Shown one piece after another: positions 48,789 to 61,348 of a stretch of DNA of 64,000 bases; the first letter of the stretch is position 1; every line of letters starts with the position of its first letter. A program made the position numbers and the translations under genes. The DNA is from Rehmannia glutinosa (taxonomy: Eukaryota; Streptophyta; Magnoliopsida; Lamiales; Orobanchaceae), in the NCBI GenBank assembly GCA_016081115.2, contig JABTTQ020001774.1:558001-622000 (forward strand), written 5' to 3'. The notes beneath the pieces were generated by a model. The model was given only the letters and a program-made list of their open reading frames with translations. It had not been told where the DNA came from and searched no databases.

Positions 48789-49630
48789 TTTACAAAGACA
48801 TCCAAATCATTGGATGATCTTATCATGAGTCAAAAAAAATGTGGAGATAAGACAGACATAAGATTTAATTCTTTTGTGCATAGTCAAACTCCAAGAGTGA
48901 TTTTAGAAAAAGGATCTTCAAGTAATGAAACATCTCAAAAATCCAAAACACCAAATGTTGCACCCACATTCACTCCAACGCACAATCACAAACAAACTGG
49001 CCTTTGATACAAAGGGAAAGGAAAACATTAGTTGGGTATGCTGAGAGGACAGCTAAGAAGAAATCCAGCCGAGTTCCTCATCAAATTCCAAATAGAAAAC
49101 ACTCTGTAAAAAGCAAACAGAGCTACCATAAACCCCAGAAATTTCGTCAGAGAAATACATATGATGGGAATGGTAGAAACTACCAAACCAAGCTGATTGG
49201 TACAATGTGAAAAATCAGCAAAGACCAATGGAATACAAACCTAGATGACAAAGACCTAAAACTCAGCAAAGGTCATTCCAAAGGCCAAAGAGCTATTATC
49301 AGCACACATATGCACCCAAGCACTACAATCAGAAATTTAACAATTATCCCAAGAAAGCAATTGCTAAAACACACACATAGGTATACAAACACCACACACA
49401 CAGGTATACAGACAAAAGAGACAGATGTATGAACCTAAAATCCCCAAGCAATTTGCTAATGTGCACTATGATTATGGCACTGATAGATGGCAACCGCTTA
49501 GAGTCAATTCCTTTGGCTATAGGTTGGATCATCTTATATCACTAACTCCTCATGACCCAGGCAAGTATGGGTACCTAAAAACTGATTTCCTTGATTGCAG
49601 GTTCAAGGAACAACTGAGTGCCAATGAACC

Positions 49631-52600
49631 TGGTACATGGATAGTGGCTGTTCCAGACATATGACATGAAACAAGAAAAACCTGTCAAGATTCAAGGAGA
49701 TTAGAGGTGCAGAAGTCATATTTGGAGGAAATGAAGCTCCAGGGGAAATTAAAGGCACATGATCTATCAAGAAGAATGGATTGGAAATCACAGATGTTGC
49801 TTATGTTGAAGGCCTCAACTTCAACTTGTTAAGCATCAGCCAACTCTGTGATAAAGCTATAATGTTGGATTCAACATGGGAGTGTGCCAGATCAAAGATG
49901 TTGAATCAAATGAAATAGTGCTGCAAGGATCAAGACAGAAGAATATGTACATGGTAGATTGGTCTACTGGTACACCAAACACTTGTCTGCTAGAAAAGAG
50001 CACAACCGAATCAAGTTGGCTGTGGTGCAAGAAGTTGAGTCATCTAAATTTCAAGACAATCAACAAGCTTGCAAGAAGTCATCTTGTAGAAGGATTGCCA
50101 GACTCAGTGTACAAGAAAGAGAGTGTATGTGATGCATGCCAGATGGGAAGCAAATAAAATCTTCATTCAAGGATAAGCCAAGTTCTTCTTCAACAAGGAT
50201 ATTACATCTGTTGCATATGGATTTGTTTGGTCCAGTTGAACCAGCCAGCACAAGTGGAAAGAAATACACCTAGGTAGTGGTAGATGACTACTCAAGATAT
50301 ACATGGATAATCTTCATGTACAAAAAGAAGGAAACTTTGCAGAAGATACCTCAACTGATGAAAAGAGTTCAAAATGAAAAGAGCCAAACCATTATAAAGA
50401 TAAGATCTAACAGAAGAACTGAGTTTGTTAATGGGATAATAACTGAGTATTGTGTTGAAAATGGAATTGCTCATGAGTTATCAATAGCAAGAACTCCACA
50501 GCAGAATGGAGTAGCTGAAAGAAGGAATAGAACTCTCAAGGAAGCTGCAAGGACCATGTTAGCTAAAGCTGGATTACCTAAGAGATTGTGGGCTGAAGCC
50601 ATTAACACAACATGCTATACTCAAAATAGATACATGATCAACAGGAAGTTGACCAAGACTCCCTATGAGATTTGGACAGGGAGAAAGCCAAATGTTGGAT
50701 ATTTCAGAATATTTGGATGTAAATGCTTCATCTATAACAATGACAAAGATAATTTGAAGGCTTTTGATGCTAAAGCTGAAGAAGGTATATTTTTGGGATA
50801 CTCAGCTGAGAGCAAAGCCTATAGAGTGCTGAACAAGAGGACTATGGTCACAGAAGAGTCTATCCATGTGGTTTTTGATGAACATAATATAAATGGAGAA
50901 GACATTGAAGATTTAGCTGATAAGCTGAATCAACCAACAATACAGAAGAGTCCTTATGTTGAAGCTGAAGTAAGAGCAAGCAACCCAGATGAAGATGAGA
51001 TAGCTGAATCTCAAAGACAACTGGAAAGTTTACAACTGAATGAAGATGAAAGAGCTGTTCAAGACAACTTAGCTGTGAGGCGGCTGAATCCAGCAGACTT
51101 ACTTCAACCTGATGTGAGATGGCTGAGAGACCATCCACCAGAGTTATTTATTGGAGATGTTAGAGATGGCATAAGAACCAGGTCCAGAGCACAACATGAA
51201 GCTATGTTTATTTGTTTTATTTCCCAAATAGAGCCTAAAGATGTGTCTCAAGCATTGGATGACACACATTGGATTCAAGCCATGCAAGAAGAGCTAAATC
51301 AGTTTGAAAGAAACAAAGTATGGGAATTAGTGCAGAGGACAACCATCAGAATGTTATTGGCACAAAATGGGTCTTTAGAAACAAGATGAATGAGGAAGGA
51401 TCTGTTGTAAGAAACAAAGCAAGATTGGTAGCCCAAGGGTATTGCCAAGAAGAGGGTATAGATTTTGATGAAACCTTTGCTCCTGTTGCAAGATTAGAAG
51501 CAATAAGGACGTTTCTTGCTTATGCTGCACATAAGAACTTCACTGTGTATCAAATGGATGTGAAGAGTGCATTTCTAAATGGACTGTTAGAGGAAGAAGT
51601 CTATGTTGAACAGCCTCCAGGTTTTGAGCAGAAAACTATTGGAGATAAGGTATATAAGTTCAAGAAAGCATTATATGGATTGAAACAAGCACCAAGAGCA
51701 TGGTATGATACATTGTCTCAGTTTCTAACTGACAATGGATTCACCAAAGGCAAAGTTGATATAACACTCTTTAGAATTCAAGATGGAGAGAGTATGTTGT
51801 TTGTTCAAATATATGTGGATGACATCATTTTTGGTTCCACAAATAAAGAGCTGTGTGACAAGTTCTCAAACCTCATGCAAGGTAAATTTGAGATGAGCAT
51901 GATGGGAGAGCTGACTTTCTTCCTAGGACTTCAAGTCAAGCAATTGAAGGATGGAACCTTCATAAGTCAAACAAAATATACCAGAGATTTGATGACGAAA
52001 TTTGGTATGGAAGATAAGTCTTCTGTGAAAATTCCAATGAACACATCAGTCAAGATGGACCTGGATGCAGATGGCAAAGCTGTAGATCAAACCAGATATA
52101 GAGCTCTCATTGGATCATTGCTCTATCTAACAACAAGCAGGCCATACATCACCTTTGCAGTAAGTGTATGTGCAAGATAACAATCTGCACCAAAGGAGAG
52201 CCACATGACTGCAACTAAGAGAATCCTAAGATATTTGAAGGGATGCCAGGAAGTTGGCTTATGGTATCCAAAAGAAGGTGGATTCAAGCTTATTGGTTAC
52301 TCAGACTCAGACTATGCTAGATGTAGAGTTGACAGGAAGAATACTTCAGGTACATGTCAAATGCGTGGAAATAGATTGGTTTCTTGGTTCAGTAAGAAAC
52401 AAAATTCAATAGCCACATCCACAGCTGAAGCAGAGTACATAGATGCGGGCAGTTGTTGTGCCCAAGTCTTATGGATGAGACAACAACTGAGATACTATGA
52501 GATTGAAGAAAAAGAGATTCCAATTATGTGTGATAACGTGCTATTGAAATCACTCAGAATCCTGTGTTGCATTCAAGAACAAAGCATATTGATGTCAGAT

Positions 52601-52752
52601 ATCATTTCATAAGAGATCATGTTGAAAAGAAAGACATCACCTTGGAATACATCTCAACTGATAAGCAGCTAGCTGATATATTCACAAAGTCTCTATGTGA
52701 ATCAAGGTTTGAGGAACTCAAAAATGAGTTAGGGTTAATTGAGCTGAGTTAG
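49631..52752 (+). pseudogene. SIRE-type pol, broken
   Basis: Protease site DSGCSRHM starts at 49640 after WYM. The gag-pre-integrase segment (about 49876-50157) has HLNF and CDACQMGS. Integrase (50190-50700) has HMDLFGP and VAERRNRTLKEAA, but its second catalytic Asp is Asn (codon 50409-50411, IRSNRRTEF). Reverse transcriptase (51320-52180) has KARLVAQGY, MDVKSAFLNG and an intact YVDD at 51812-51823. RNase H (52205-52610) has SDSDYA and STAEAEYI, and the end is LADIFTKSL near 52690. Breaks include a frameshift after the protease, stops near 50155 and 50272, a frameshift near 51350, a stop near 52180 and a frameshift near 52545. In an active element this makes and integrates cDNA. Confidence 0.93.
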
Positions 52753-53301
52753 TTTACTCAGAAGACTCAATCAGTAGAGATAGAAGATGAGAAATTTGAA
52801 AAAGATAAGGTTTCATGTTTCAGCCAAGTGAAACAGTCTTATCGGGAAGTCAGCTGTATCAAGTTTGCTGACAGTTGAGTTACTTCATAAGAAGAGAGAA
52901 GCAGAGTTAAGTCACATTGGACATAAGCTGAATCATTTATAAGCTAAGTGACAAAAACGCAGTCGTTTTAAATGAGCGAGAATATTTTTAAGGATGACAT
53001 CAACGTAATAATGACGGTCACAGTAAAAGCTGCACAGTAATCCATATGATTGGATATAAATGCTGCTGCATTAAATGCGAGGAATTAAATGTGGTTTTGA
53101 CGTTTTAATCTGAGCCGTTGATTTTGATCAGAAGTTTCAAAATCAGAAGTGTGTCCTTTCATGACCTTTATATACGAACTTTTGCATTTCTCTCACCTTA
53201 CGCGAACTGTTCATCTTCGAAGCAAAGAAAAACGTCTCTCTGAAACCCTAAGGTCTCTCAAAGCATGTTTTTCACTTTTCGTTCGGTAAAAATCTCTAAA
53301 A
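52753..53301 (+). promoter_or_regulatory. Pol-to-ORF3 spacer with promoter-like features
   Basis: About 550 bp without coding sequence. It contains tgacgttttaat near 53096 (a TGACG core), a TATA-like tttatatacg near 53166 and then a CT/A-rich leader (gcgaactgttcatcttcg, gaaaccctaagg) before the ATG at 53302, whose context aaaaatggct is good for plants. This arrangement suggests that the third ORF could be transcribed from its own start, but this is inference. Confidence 0.4.
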
Positions 53302-56300
53302 ATGGCTCCAAAGTACGATTTTGTGAAACTCTCGAAGCAAATCCACACTGGTTCTTCATGGATTTCGATGGAATGGTAAAGCAGGGTGTTGATGAGACCC
53401 TGATTCTGAAGATAGCGGAGATGTTGGAAAAGTTTGGTCTCAAGGCTTTTCTGACTATGGAGTATTCTCATACCTACCTTGAGGAGGAAGCTATGTTCTA
53501 CGTCAACGCAAAGGTGCAGGACGAAGAAATCAAATCTTCCGTCCACAGCAAGGTCATCAAACTCAGTGCAAAAGACCTTGCTGAGCACTGTTTGTTGCCC
53601 TCGGATTGCGTGAAGGAAATACATGAGGCTGATGTCGACTTGGCTGCTGCATGGAACAAATTGGCCAAACCTGAGTGTGCTGCTAAAGTGGTTTTCACAG
53701 CTGACAAGAAGTTGCTGAAGGACGACTATCACAAACTGATGGATGTCATCTCGAAATATGTCGACATGAAGTTTGGAAGCTTCAATCAACTGTCCAAGAC
53801 AAAGCTGATCATCATGGCTGCGATCATGCAAGGGAAGAAGGTTAATTGGGCTGAGTTTGTCTACAACAGACTCTGCCATAATGTGATGAACAAGACCTTT
53901 AAGGAGGATGGGTCTATTGGATGCTCACTTGGATATGGCCTTGTGATTGGCCATTTGCTGAAAGCGAAGGGTGTTGCTCTTCGTCAAGGCAAGCCCTTTC
54001 ACGTGAACAAGAGGATGTTCAGGGCAAACCTTTTCGGTGCCCAAAAGAGAGCTCATGCGAAGAAAGCTGATACTAGTGAGGGGGAATCAGCGGACCCCGA
54101 AGAAACAGCTGAGACCTCTCCCCCGAAGAAGAGAGTTGTCCCTGCAGCTAAGACAAAGAAAGCACCTGCTCCCGCAGCACAGTCCAAAGCACCTGCCCCT
54201 GCAGCCGAGTCCCCTTCCCGAGCAGCCGGGACTCCTGCCCCTGCAGCAGAGACAGAAGAAATCTCAAATCCCTTCTCAATTCCTTGTGTTCACTTTTGAG
54301 GAACCAGAGGATGTTGAAGCAGAAGTTCCTCTGCTCCCATCAAGGAAGAGACGACTGTTCAGACGATCTGAACTTGAAAAGACAGCTGAATCTGCTACCC
54401 AGCCAGAAAAAGAAGCCGAGACTGATGACATTCAAGAAGAGCAGTCTCCTGAAGTTATTGATGAATCCGCAAAGTCTACTGAGGATGATAAGCAGAGACC
54501 TATTGAAGACCCAGTTGTTTGAAAGACAGCTGAGGAGAAAGAAGCAACTGAGACAACTGAACCTGTTGTTGAAAAAGTTGTCTCCCCACCCACATCTGAT
54601 GCTGCTGCTTCTGAGGAAGAGCAAGGTCTTCTACCTCCCATTCCAAAAACCGGAGGTGAGGGTGAAGATGGTGATGACGATGTAATCATGTATTCTCCAC
54701 TTCCAGATATTCAACAACGTATACGAGAATGGAGAGCATGGAAGTTGGATCACTCAAGGGTGCAGTTCACTCGCCCTGAGTTTATAGAAGAAGAAGAAGA
54801 GTTGCTCCTATTCCTTGGTGTTGCAACTGTCAGACAGGCTCTCGACGAAGACAACTGCATTGATATCCTCCGCATCATAAAGGCGGATGAAAAGGATAAA
54901 GCTGAGGAGCAAGCCCGAGCATTGGAAAAATAAAAAATATGCGAATTTACAGGCTCTCCAGATCACACTCACACACATCTTGATGTGCTTTCAGAAAGTG
55001 ATGAGGATATGGATCCTCTCTCGCTGCGAGAAGTCGAGATATGCATCGGTGTGAGGGAATCGAGCCATGCATGAGCAAAGCGTCACGGTTGAAGGCCCGG
55101 AGAGAGTCCTCACAATCTCTCTCCCGCACATTGATCCTCTGGGAGTGGTACAACAGATTGCATCAGATATCGTTGCAGCCACGTCCCCTGTACAATCAGA
55201 GGATGGCTCCAAGGGAGCTGGCGATGAAGCTGGGAAGTTGGGAACCTAAGCTGAGCCAACCCCTGTAGAAGGTGTTCTCACACCTGCCCCAACGGCTGAG
55301 CACTCAATGGATAAAGTCGCGTCTCTGGAGAAGAGTGACCCCACAATCAGTCACTCAGCTGAGGGGGAAACTTTCCCCACCACAGTAGGGTTGGAGGTTG
55401 ATGTGGGAGACTCATCTTTGAAGCATGGAGGCGAAGTTGAGAAAGAAAGTGAACATCAGCAGAGTGACATTCGGGGCACAGAAAGTGCAATCCAAGGGGT
55501 TGAGACTCCTCTGGATGCCAACGTCCAAGACCCCAAGAAAACTGAGTCTGTCGAAGGGAATGTAGAAGGCCCTGCTGCAGTTTAGACTGCTAAGGGTACT
55601 AAAGGCCTTAGGGAGGTTGAGACTTCCCTAGGTAAGGACAAGGATACAGTTGAGAACATACCTCTAGTCGAAGGAGCTGCCACAGATGAAGTCATTGGTA
55701 CCCTTCAGGACTCCTAAGAAAATATTGATACATCCTTTCTGGGATCCGAAGATGAAGCAGAGTCGACACCAATTACAGAGGATGTTCACAAATCTTAGAG
55801 CCAAGTCAGTGAAAAGACGGCTCCTATGAGGTTTAAATTTGATGATGAGCCAACTCCACAAGTCTCATCATCATCCGATGACGACGCTGATACAACAGAG
55901 GACCAGGTAATTCATTTAGAAAAATCTACTGAGACTGAGGAAGCTGTTCAGATAGTTGAGGCTCAGTCAGCTGGGTAAAATATCACCAATGCCCTCTTTG
56001 AACCGAAAGTCATCAAGCCACGACAGCTCCTACACCAGTATGTGATAATGACTCCACCGGCTCGATCCACAGCTCCCAAATTGTGTGACATCTGCCAATG
56101 AAACTGCCACAACTGAGGCACACGGAGCTGAGTCATCGCAGGCACAAAATCAGCAATACATACCATATGTGCATGATGATGTCTTTCAAGACATGTTTCC
56201 CTTCACCAAGAACCTGCCTGAATTAGAAGAAGAGTTAGCTGCTAAACAAAGGAGATACATTGTACGAGAAGATCCCATCATTCCCCCCAACACAATTGTT

Positions 56301-59300
56301 CCAGTAGACTTTAATTTTAACGCAGAATGACCGACATCTGAATCGGGTGAGACAGCTGAGATTCGTGAAGTCTTCAAGAAGATTTGTGAGGAGATTGAGA
56401 AGATAGAAAGACATCAGGCCTCTCTAGATTTACGTCTTGACATTCGTGATGCCACTCTTACAGCTGATCTGAGAGGGACTGTGGTGCGGATTAGGGAATG
56501 GAGTCAATAGCATACTGCGATGAGAATCAAGCAAGTATGCTATTTCAAAGCCCTATATGGAAGAATGCTCGTATGGAGTGCAGATAATTCCATGATTAGG
56601 CAAAGGATGAAGGAGTATATTGAAAGGTTAAACCAGTTTCACAAGACAGATATGGAGATGCTGCAACAATTTCACAAGAATGAAATTCTAAGACTCGAGA
56701 ATTCCATGAATGACAAATTCAGCATTTTCATGGCTGAAATGAAGCTAGTCATAGCCGAGTCGAAGGCAACTCGTTCAGAATTTCGGGCCGCATATGATAC
56801 AACAGACTCCAAGAACATTTCCACGCTAAGCAGACTGGATTTTATCCTTAGCAGTATGTTCCCTGGGGTTCCTCTCTGTAGGTCCCAAGGGGTGTGAGTG
56901 TAAGGTTTAGAAGGGGGGGTTGAATAAACCTTACCGACTTTTCGATTTAGTCCTTTTAAATATTCAGAGTTAGTACTTCACAGCTGAGTCCTTGATGGAT
57001 AGCTAAGTTAGTTAATCAAATAGAGTTAGTTACTCAACGACTCGATCGATTTGTTGATAGAATAACTCATTGTTTTGACTAAAGACTTAACTCGATTGTG
57101 ATTTGTTTTCATGGAAGACTTTACACCTTAAATTTGGTTTAGTTTTGATTTAATACTTGGTTTTAGTACTTAGAGATTATCAAGTGGATATCAAATTTAT
57201 CAAACAGAGTTAAATAAATAAGGTGCGTAAATTAAAGTCTTTGAAATGTAAATGACACGATAAGTTTTTAGAGGTTCGAAGATGGGGTAATTCTTCTACT
57301 CCTCTCTTCTCCAATTCAGGAGGAATCCACTAAGTATTGATCAAGATATCTGAGTGGTAACATCCCGATACAAGTCTTGATCACACGGTGACTTGATCCT
57401 TTGGGACCGAGTCGGAGATGCCTTGGTCACGCTTGGTGGCTTCTCGACGACTCGGCTTCTTCACAGGCAGCGTGCCTTGCTACTACTGACCCACTTGCTC
57501 AAGCTCTTTGGATTTGATCACGAAGCCCTCCAAAAACTTGAGACTGGTTCGACCTTGAACCTTCCTACAATCCTCCGTGGAATGTAGACTCCTTGATTCT
57601 CCAACAATTTCCTCTTCAACTGATTGAAGTTATCTTTCCTTCACATGTGAGTGTTGGATTGATTTTCTTCGTAATGTAGGCTTGAGGATTAATCTTGAAT
57701 GATTTGAGAATATTTTTGGTTACAGATATAGCTTTTCTTGCTCGTATTTGTTTTCAATTGTCAAGGTAACCAACATTCTCTCAAATAAACTCTTTAGCCT
57801 TTTATAGTGTTCTTTTAAAAATTTGCCCGTTGAAGAGATATGCTTCTCAAAAGACACTTGTGGTCGTTGGCTTGTCTTGTTGCAGTCCTTGGAATTGCCA
57901 CTTCCTCGTATGAATTGTTCTTGACTTTTCGAGTTCGACATGGTGCAGTGCTTCCCATTGGTTTATTCCTTTTGCACGCTTCGGGATCGAGCACTTCGAG
58001 AAAGGTAGTATGGAGGTATTACTTGTTTAAGTAATTCCCTTGATTTACGCGGCAACGGATATCTTCCGATTATCTCGACTTGACCGCATTTCCTTGCTTT
58101 CCCAGGTGACTTAGAGTCGACTTCCAATCATTGGATGACTCTTCCGCCACTTCAACTTGAGACTTGGCTATCTTGAGTTGACTTGATGATACTCTACTGT
58201 TTGCATCTGTTTGCTCCTTGATCGAGTTCCGTCTTCTCTTCTTTGCCATACTCAAATTGTCTTGCAAATGAGTCTTCCTTCTAGTCTCCAGTTGTCTTCT
58301 TGCATGTTTAGGCATAGCGACTTAACTCAGCTTGACCAGCCCTATTTATTACAATGCAGTTTACAACGAAAATGGGGTGCCAACTTCCTATTCTAAGTTT
58401 TACATGGCATTCATCAAAATCTAAACAATAAATTTCCCAACACTCTCTCTTTTGATGATGCCAAAAAGGGGGAAAAAGAGTTCCTCAAGGGATTAAAAGA
58501 AGAAAAGTTGAAGAAAAATGCAGCTGAGATGAAAAACACAGCTGAAAAGAAAGATGCAGTTGAGGGGGAAGGAAGTTCAAAGCAATTGCAATTGATGTAT
58601 GCTGAAACCGCTCAACAAGGTCATGTTACTGCCTCCATACTCAGCAAACTCCCTGTGACTCTACCAATCGAGCACGCTGCTATGCCAATGGCAGAGAAAA
58701 GAAAGATTATTGAAGCAGAGTTTGCAGAGTTAACTGAAAAGCAGGATGCTCGCGTTCAGGAAGTAATGAAACAATATGGTGGTCTTCCAGCTGGAAAATA
58801 TCAGGATGCTATACCTGATGATGGATCTGAGTCTAGATCGGTTGAAGAGTTCAAAACACTCGAATCAAAAGGCTACTTCCAAGGAATGGCTCTGGCTCAA
58901 GCATGGGATTTGTATTGGGAGAAAGGTCTAGCACTATGTCAAGAAGCTGATAAGCAGCAGTCTTCCAGCAGTCACTCAAGTGGAAAGCAGAAGACCCCAG
59001 TACAGTACACACCCAGAGGTAGAGGAAGAGCTGTGTCAGGTAGAGGAATAAGTGGTGGTGGAAGAGGTTCCCTACCTCGACCAAAACCCAAGGATGTAGA
59101 ATACATAAATCCTGACAAGAAAGGCTTGATCTACTGGGCTGGATATGATCACCTAGCCAACCGAGAAGTGGCAAGGAAGAACGCTAAGGCAGTAAGAAGA
59201 CAAGAAGAAGAAAATGAAAGGCAATAACGAGAATAGTTCATGAGGAAGCAAAGGGATGATGCTTCCAAACGGGCCTATGAAAAGAAGAAAAGAAGGGAAG

Positions 59301-59389
59301 AAGAAAAGAAGAAGAGAAAAAGAGCTGATGAGGACGAGGAGCGCAAGAGAGCTGAAGAAGAAAGAGGAAGGAAGAAGCGAAGGCGTTGA
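53302..59389 (+). pseudogene. Large third ORF of the SIRE-type element
   Basis: The region would encode about 1500 residues once the antisense solo LTR (56877-58442) is discounted. Start: ATG at 53302 (MAPKYDFVKLS) with a frameshift soon after, or the in-frame ATG at 53265. The first ~270 residues look globular (FDGMVKQGVDETLILKIAEML, then LSAKDLAEHCLLPSDC) and loosely recall the 'putative plant transposon protein' domain. Then follow a Pro/Ala/Lys run (KAPAPAAQSKAPAPAAE), long Glu/Ser-rich acidic stretches (54300-56300), a coiled-coil segment (56520-56870), a charged helix (58508-58750), an RGG-like box (RGRGRAVSGRGISGGGRG, about 59015-59068) and a Lys/Arg/Glu tail to TGA at 59389. No signal peptide or membrane segment is seen, so it is not an envelope-type protein. 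At least six stops or frameshifts break it. Confidence 0.7.
56877..58442 (-). mobile_element. Antisense solo LTR inside the SIRE third ORF
   Basis: 1566 bp, reading TGTTGGGAAATTTATT... to ...TTGGGACCTACA on the minus strand, clearly related to but diverged from the host element's LTRs. The 5-bp flanks ctctc at 56872-56876 and 58443-58447 are identical. The reading frame of the third ORF resumes on the far side (SLFDDAKKGEKEFLK), so the insertion cut a continuous ORF. Confidence 0.92.
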
Positions 59390-59695
59390 AGTGTTGCTGC
59401 AAACCCCTTCATGTATTACTATTGTAAATACACTCATGTAAGTCGTCTTTAATAAACTTAGTGAATTTTTTTGTAATTTTTCACTCTATATGTATTCTTG
59501 TATCTTAGCTTAGATGCATGTATATTGCTCTGATAAAGAATGCTCTGATACCAAATGTAAACAACCGTATAAAGGATAAGAATGCTATGATCAATAAAAT
59601 GATCTATTTTAAGCATACATTCATTGTTACTGCATTGTCTGTATATATCTTTGCTGTTTATGTTTTGTTGAATGTTTTTAAGTTTTGGCATCATC
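59390..59695 (+). other. Sequence between third ORF and polypurine tract
   Basis: AT-rich 3' region of the SIRE-type element with no coding sequence. Near its end tttggcatcatcaaaa (59684-59699) is the exact reverse complement of ttttgatgatgccaaa at 58449-58464, just beyond the antisense solo LTR. Confidence 0.5.
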
Positions 59696-59709
59696 AAAAA
59701 GGGGGAAAT
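59696..59709 (+). other. Polypurine tract of the SIRE-type element
   Basis: aaaaagggggaaat directly precedes the 3' LTR terminus TGTTAGG. Confidence 0.92.
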
Positions 59710-61242
59710 TGTTAGGAAATTTATTAAGTAGATTTTGATGATACCATGTAAAACTTAAGCTAGGAAGTTGGCACCCCATTTCCTTGTAATTTGTATTGTA
59801 ATAGATAGGGCTCGAAAAGCTTTGTCAAGTCAGCTATGCCAAGGAATACAAGAAGTCAATTGCTGACTGGATTGAAGACTCTGCTGTGTGTCAGCTGAGT
59901 ATGACCAAGAAGGAAGTCAAGGACTCGACTGAAGGAGTGTCAGCTGAGGAACAGCTGTAAGAAGTGTCAGTCAAGTTATCTCAAGAAGCCAAGTCTCAAA
60001 GTGGAAGTGACAATTGAGTCATCCAATGACTGGAAGCTGCTCAAGTCACCTGGTGTAAAGACATCCGTCTAGTTAAGACAACTAACTTAGATCCGTTGAT
60101 TAAAGTGAAGAATGTTACTCAGAATAGTAACATGTCAAAGCTGTCAGGTGTAAAGTGTTAGTCCCAGATTTGTGCAAATGGAATAAACCAATGGGAAACA
60201 CTGCACCGTGTGTCAAATAATCTGCATTGCGATGCAAGACATTTAATATGAGGAAATGTCAACATCAAGGACTGCAGACAAGACAAGCCAACAAGCACAA
60301 GTGACTTTTGAAATTAGCCTATCTCTTCAACGGGCAAAATTTCAAAAGTACACTATAAAAGGCTGAGGAATTTATTGAGAAGAGGTTACCTTGATAACCT
60401 GAACAACGAACAAGCAAGCAATATTCAAGCATTTAACCTGCAATAGTTTTAAGTACATTCAAGCAAATCCTCAAGCCTGAAACTCGAAGGAAATCGATCC
60501 AACACAAGCTGTGAAGGAAAGACAACTTCAAATCTGTTGAAGAGGAAACTTTTGAAGAATCAAAAGGGGTCTACTTTCCAAGGAGGATTGTAGGAAGGTT
60601 CAAGGTTGAACCAGTATCAAGTTTGTTGTAGGGCTCGTGATCAAATCCAAGAACTTGAGAAGTGAGCTGAAGTAGCAAGGCAGTTGCCCTGTGAAGAAGC
60701 TCAGTCACAAGACAAGCCAGCTGTGTGATCAAGGCTGTCTCTAGACTGTTCACCACTTTGGAAACTGATCTGTTACTTAGTGGATTCCTCCAGGAGTTGG
60801 AGAAGAGAGGATTAGAAGAATTACCCATCTCCGAACCTCTATAAAAACATTTGTGTCATTTACTTTCATCATATTTATCTTTCTTGCATACTTACGTCAT
60901 ATCTACTGTTAGAATCATATTTGCTATCCAACTGTTTAATAACCAAGTGCTAAAAATCAAGTGTTAAAACAAGCTAAAATCTAATCAAAGGGTGTTAAGT
61001 CTTTCGCTGATAAAACCAAACTAGCAAAGTTAAGTTTAGGTTAAACAACCGAGTTATTCTATCAACAGCTCTATCGAGTCTGTTGAGTGGCTAACTTAGT
61101 TGAATAACCACCTTACTGTCCCTCAAGGACACAACTGTTTGAGTCAACTCTGTTTTAATTTTAAAAGGACTAAAATCAAAAATTTGGTAAAGTTTATTTA
61201 ACCCCCCTTTCTAAACCTTACTCACACCCCTTGGGACCTACA
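59710..61242 (+). repeat. 3' LTR of the SIRE-type element
   Basis: 1533 bp with the same ends as the 5' LTR (TGTTAGGAAA ... GGACCTACA), followed by the target duplication atgat. Confidence 0.95.
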
Positions 61243-61348
61243 ATGATGGTTTACTCGAGGCGGTCATTCGTCTCCCTGGTCATGTGGGCATCGATCTCCC
61301 ACTTGTACTGGTCGTCGCTGGCGCGCTTCATCTTCTCACGTGTGCTGT

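Larger units (their letters stand above)
45565..61242 (+). mobile_element. SIRE/Maximus-type copia retrotransposon, 15.7 kb
   Basis: LTRs of about 1.53 kb flank gag, pol and a very long third ORF region, the plan of the SIRE/Maximus lineage. The 5-bp flanks atgat (45560-45564 and 61243-61247) are identical. It inserted into the pre-gag part of the minus-strand chromovirus. A primer site and polypurine tract are intact; the reading frames are not. An antisense solo LTR (56877-58442) sits inside it. Confidence 0.95.

Noticed and set aside
53302..59389. Envelope gene in the SIRE element
   Set aside because: No signal peptide, hydrophobic fusion segment or membrane anchor is visible; the sequence is charged, Pro/Ala-rich and coiled coil.
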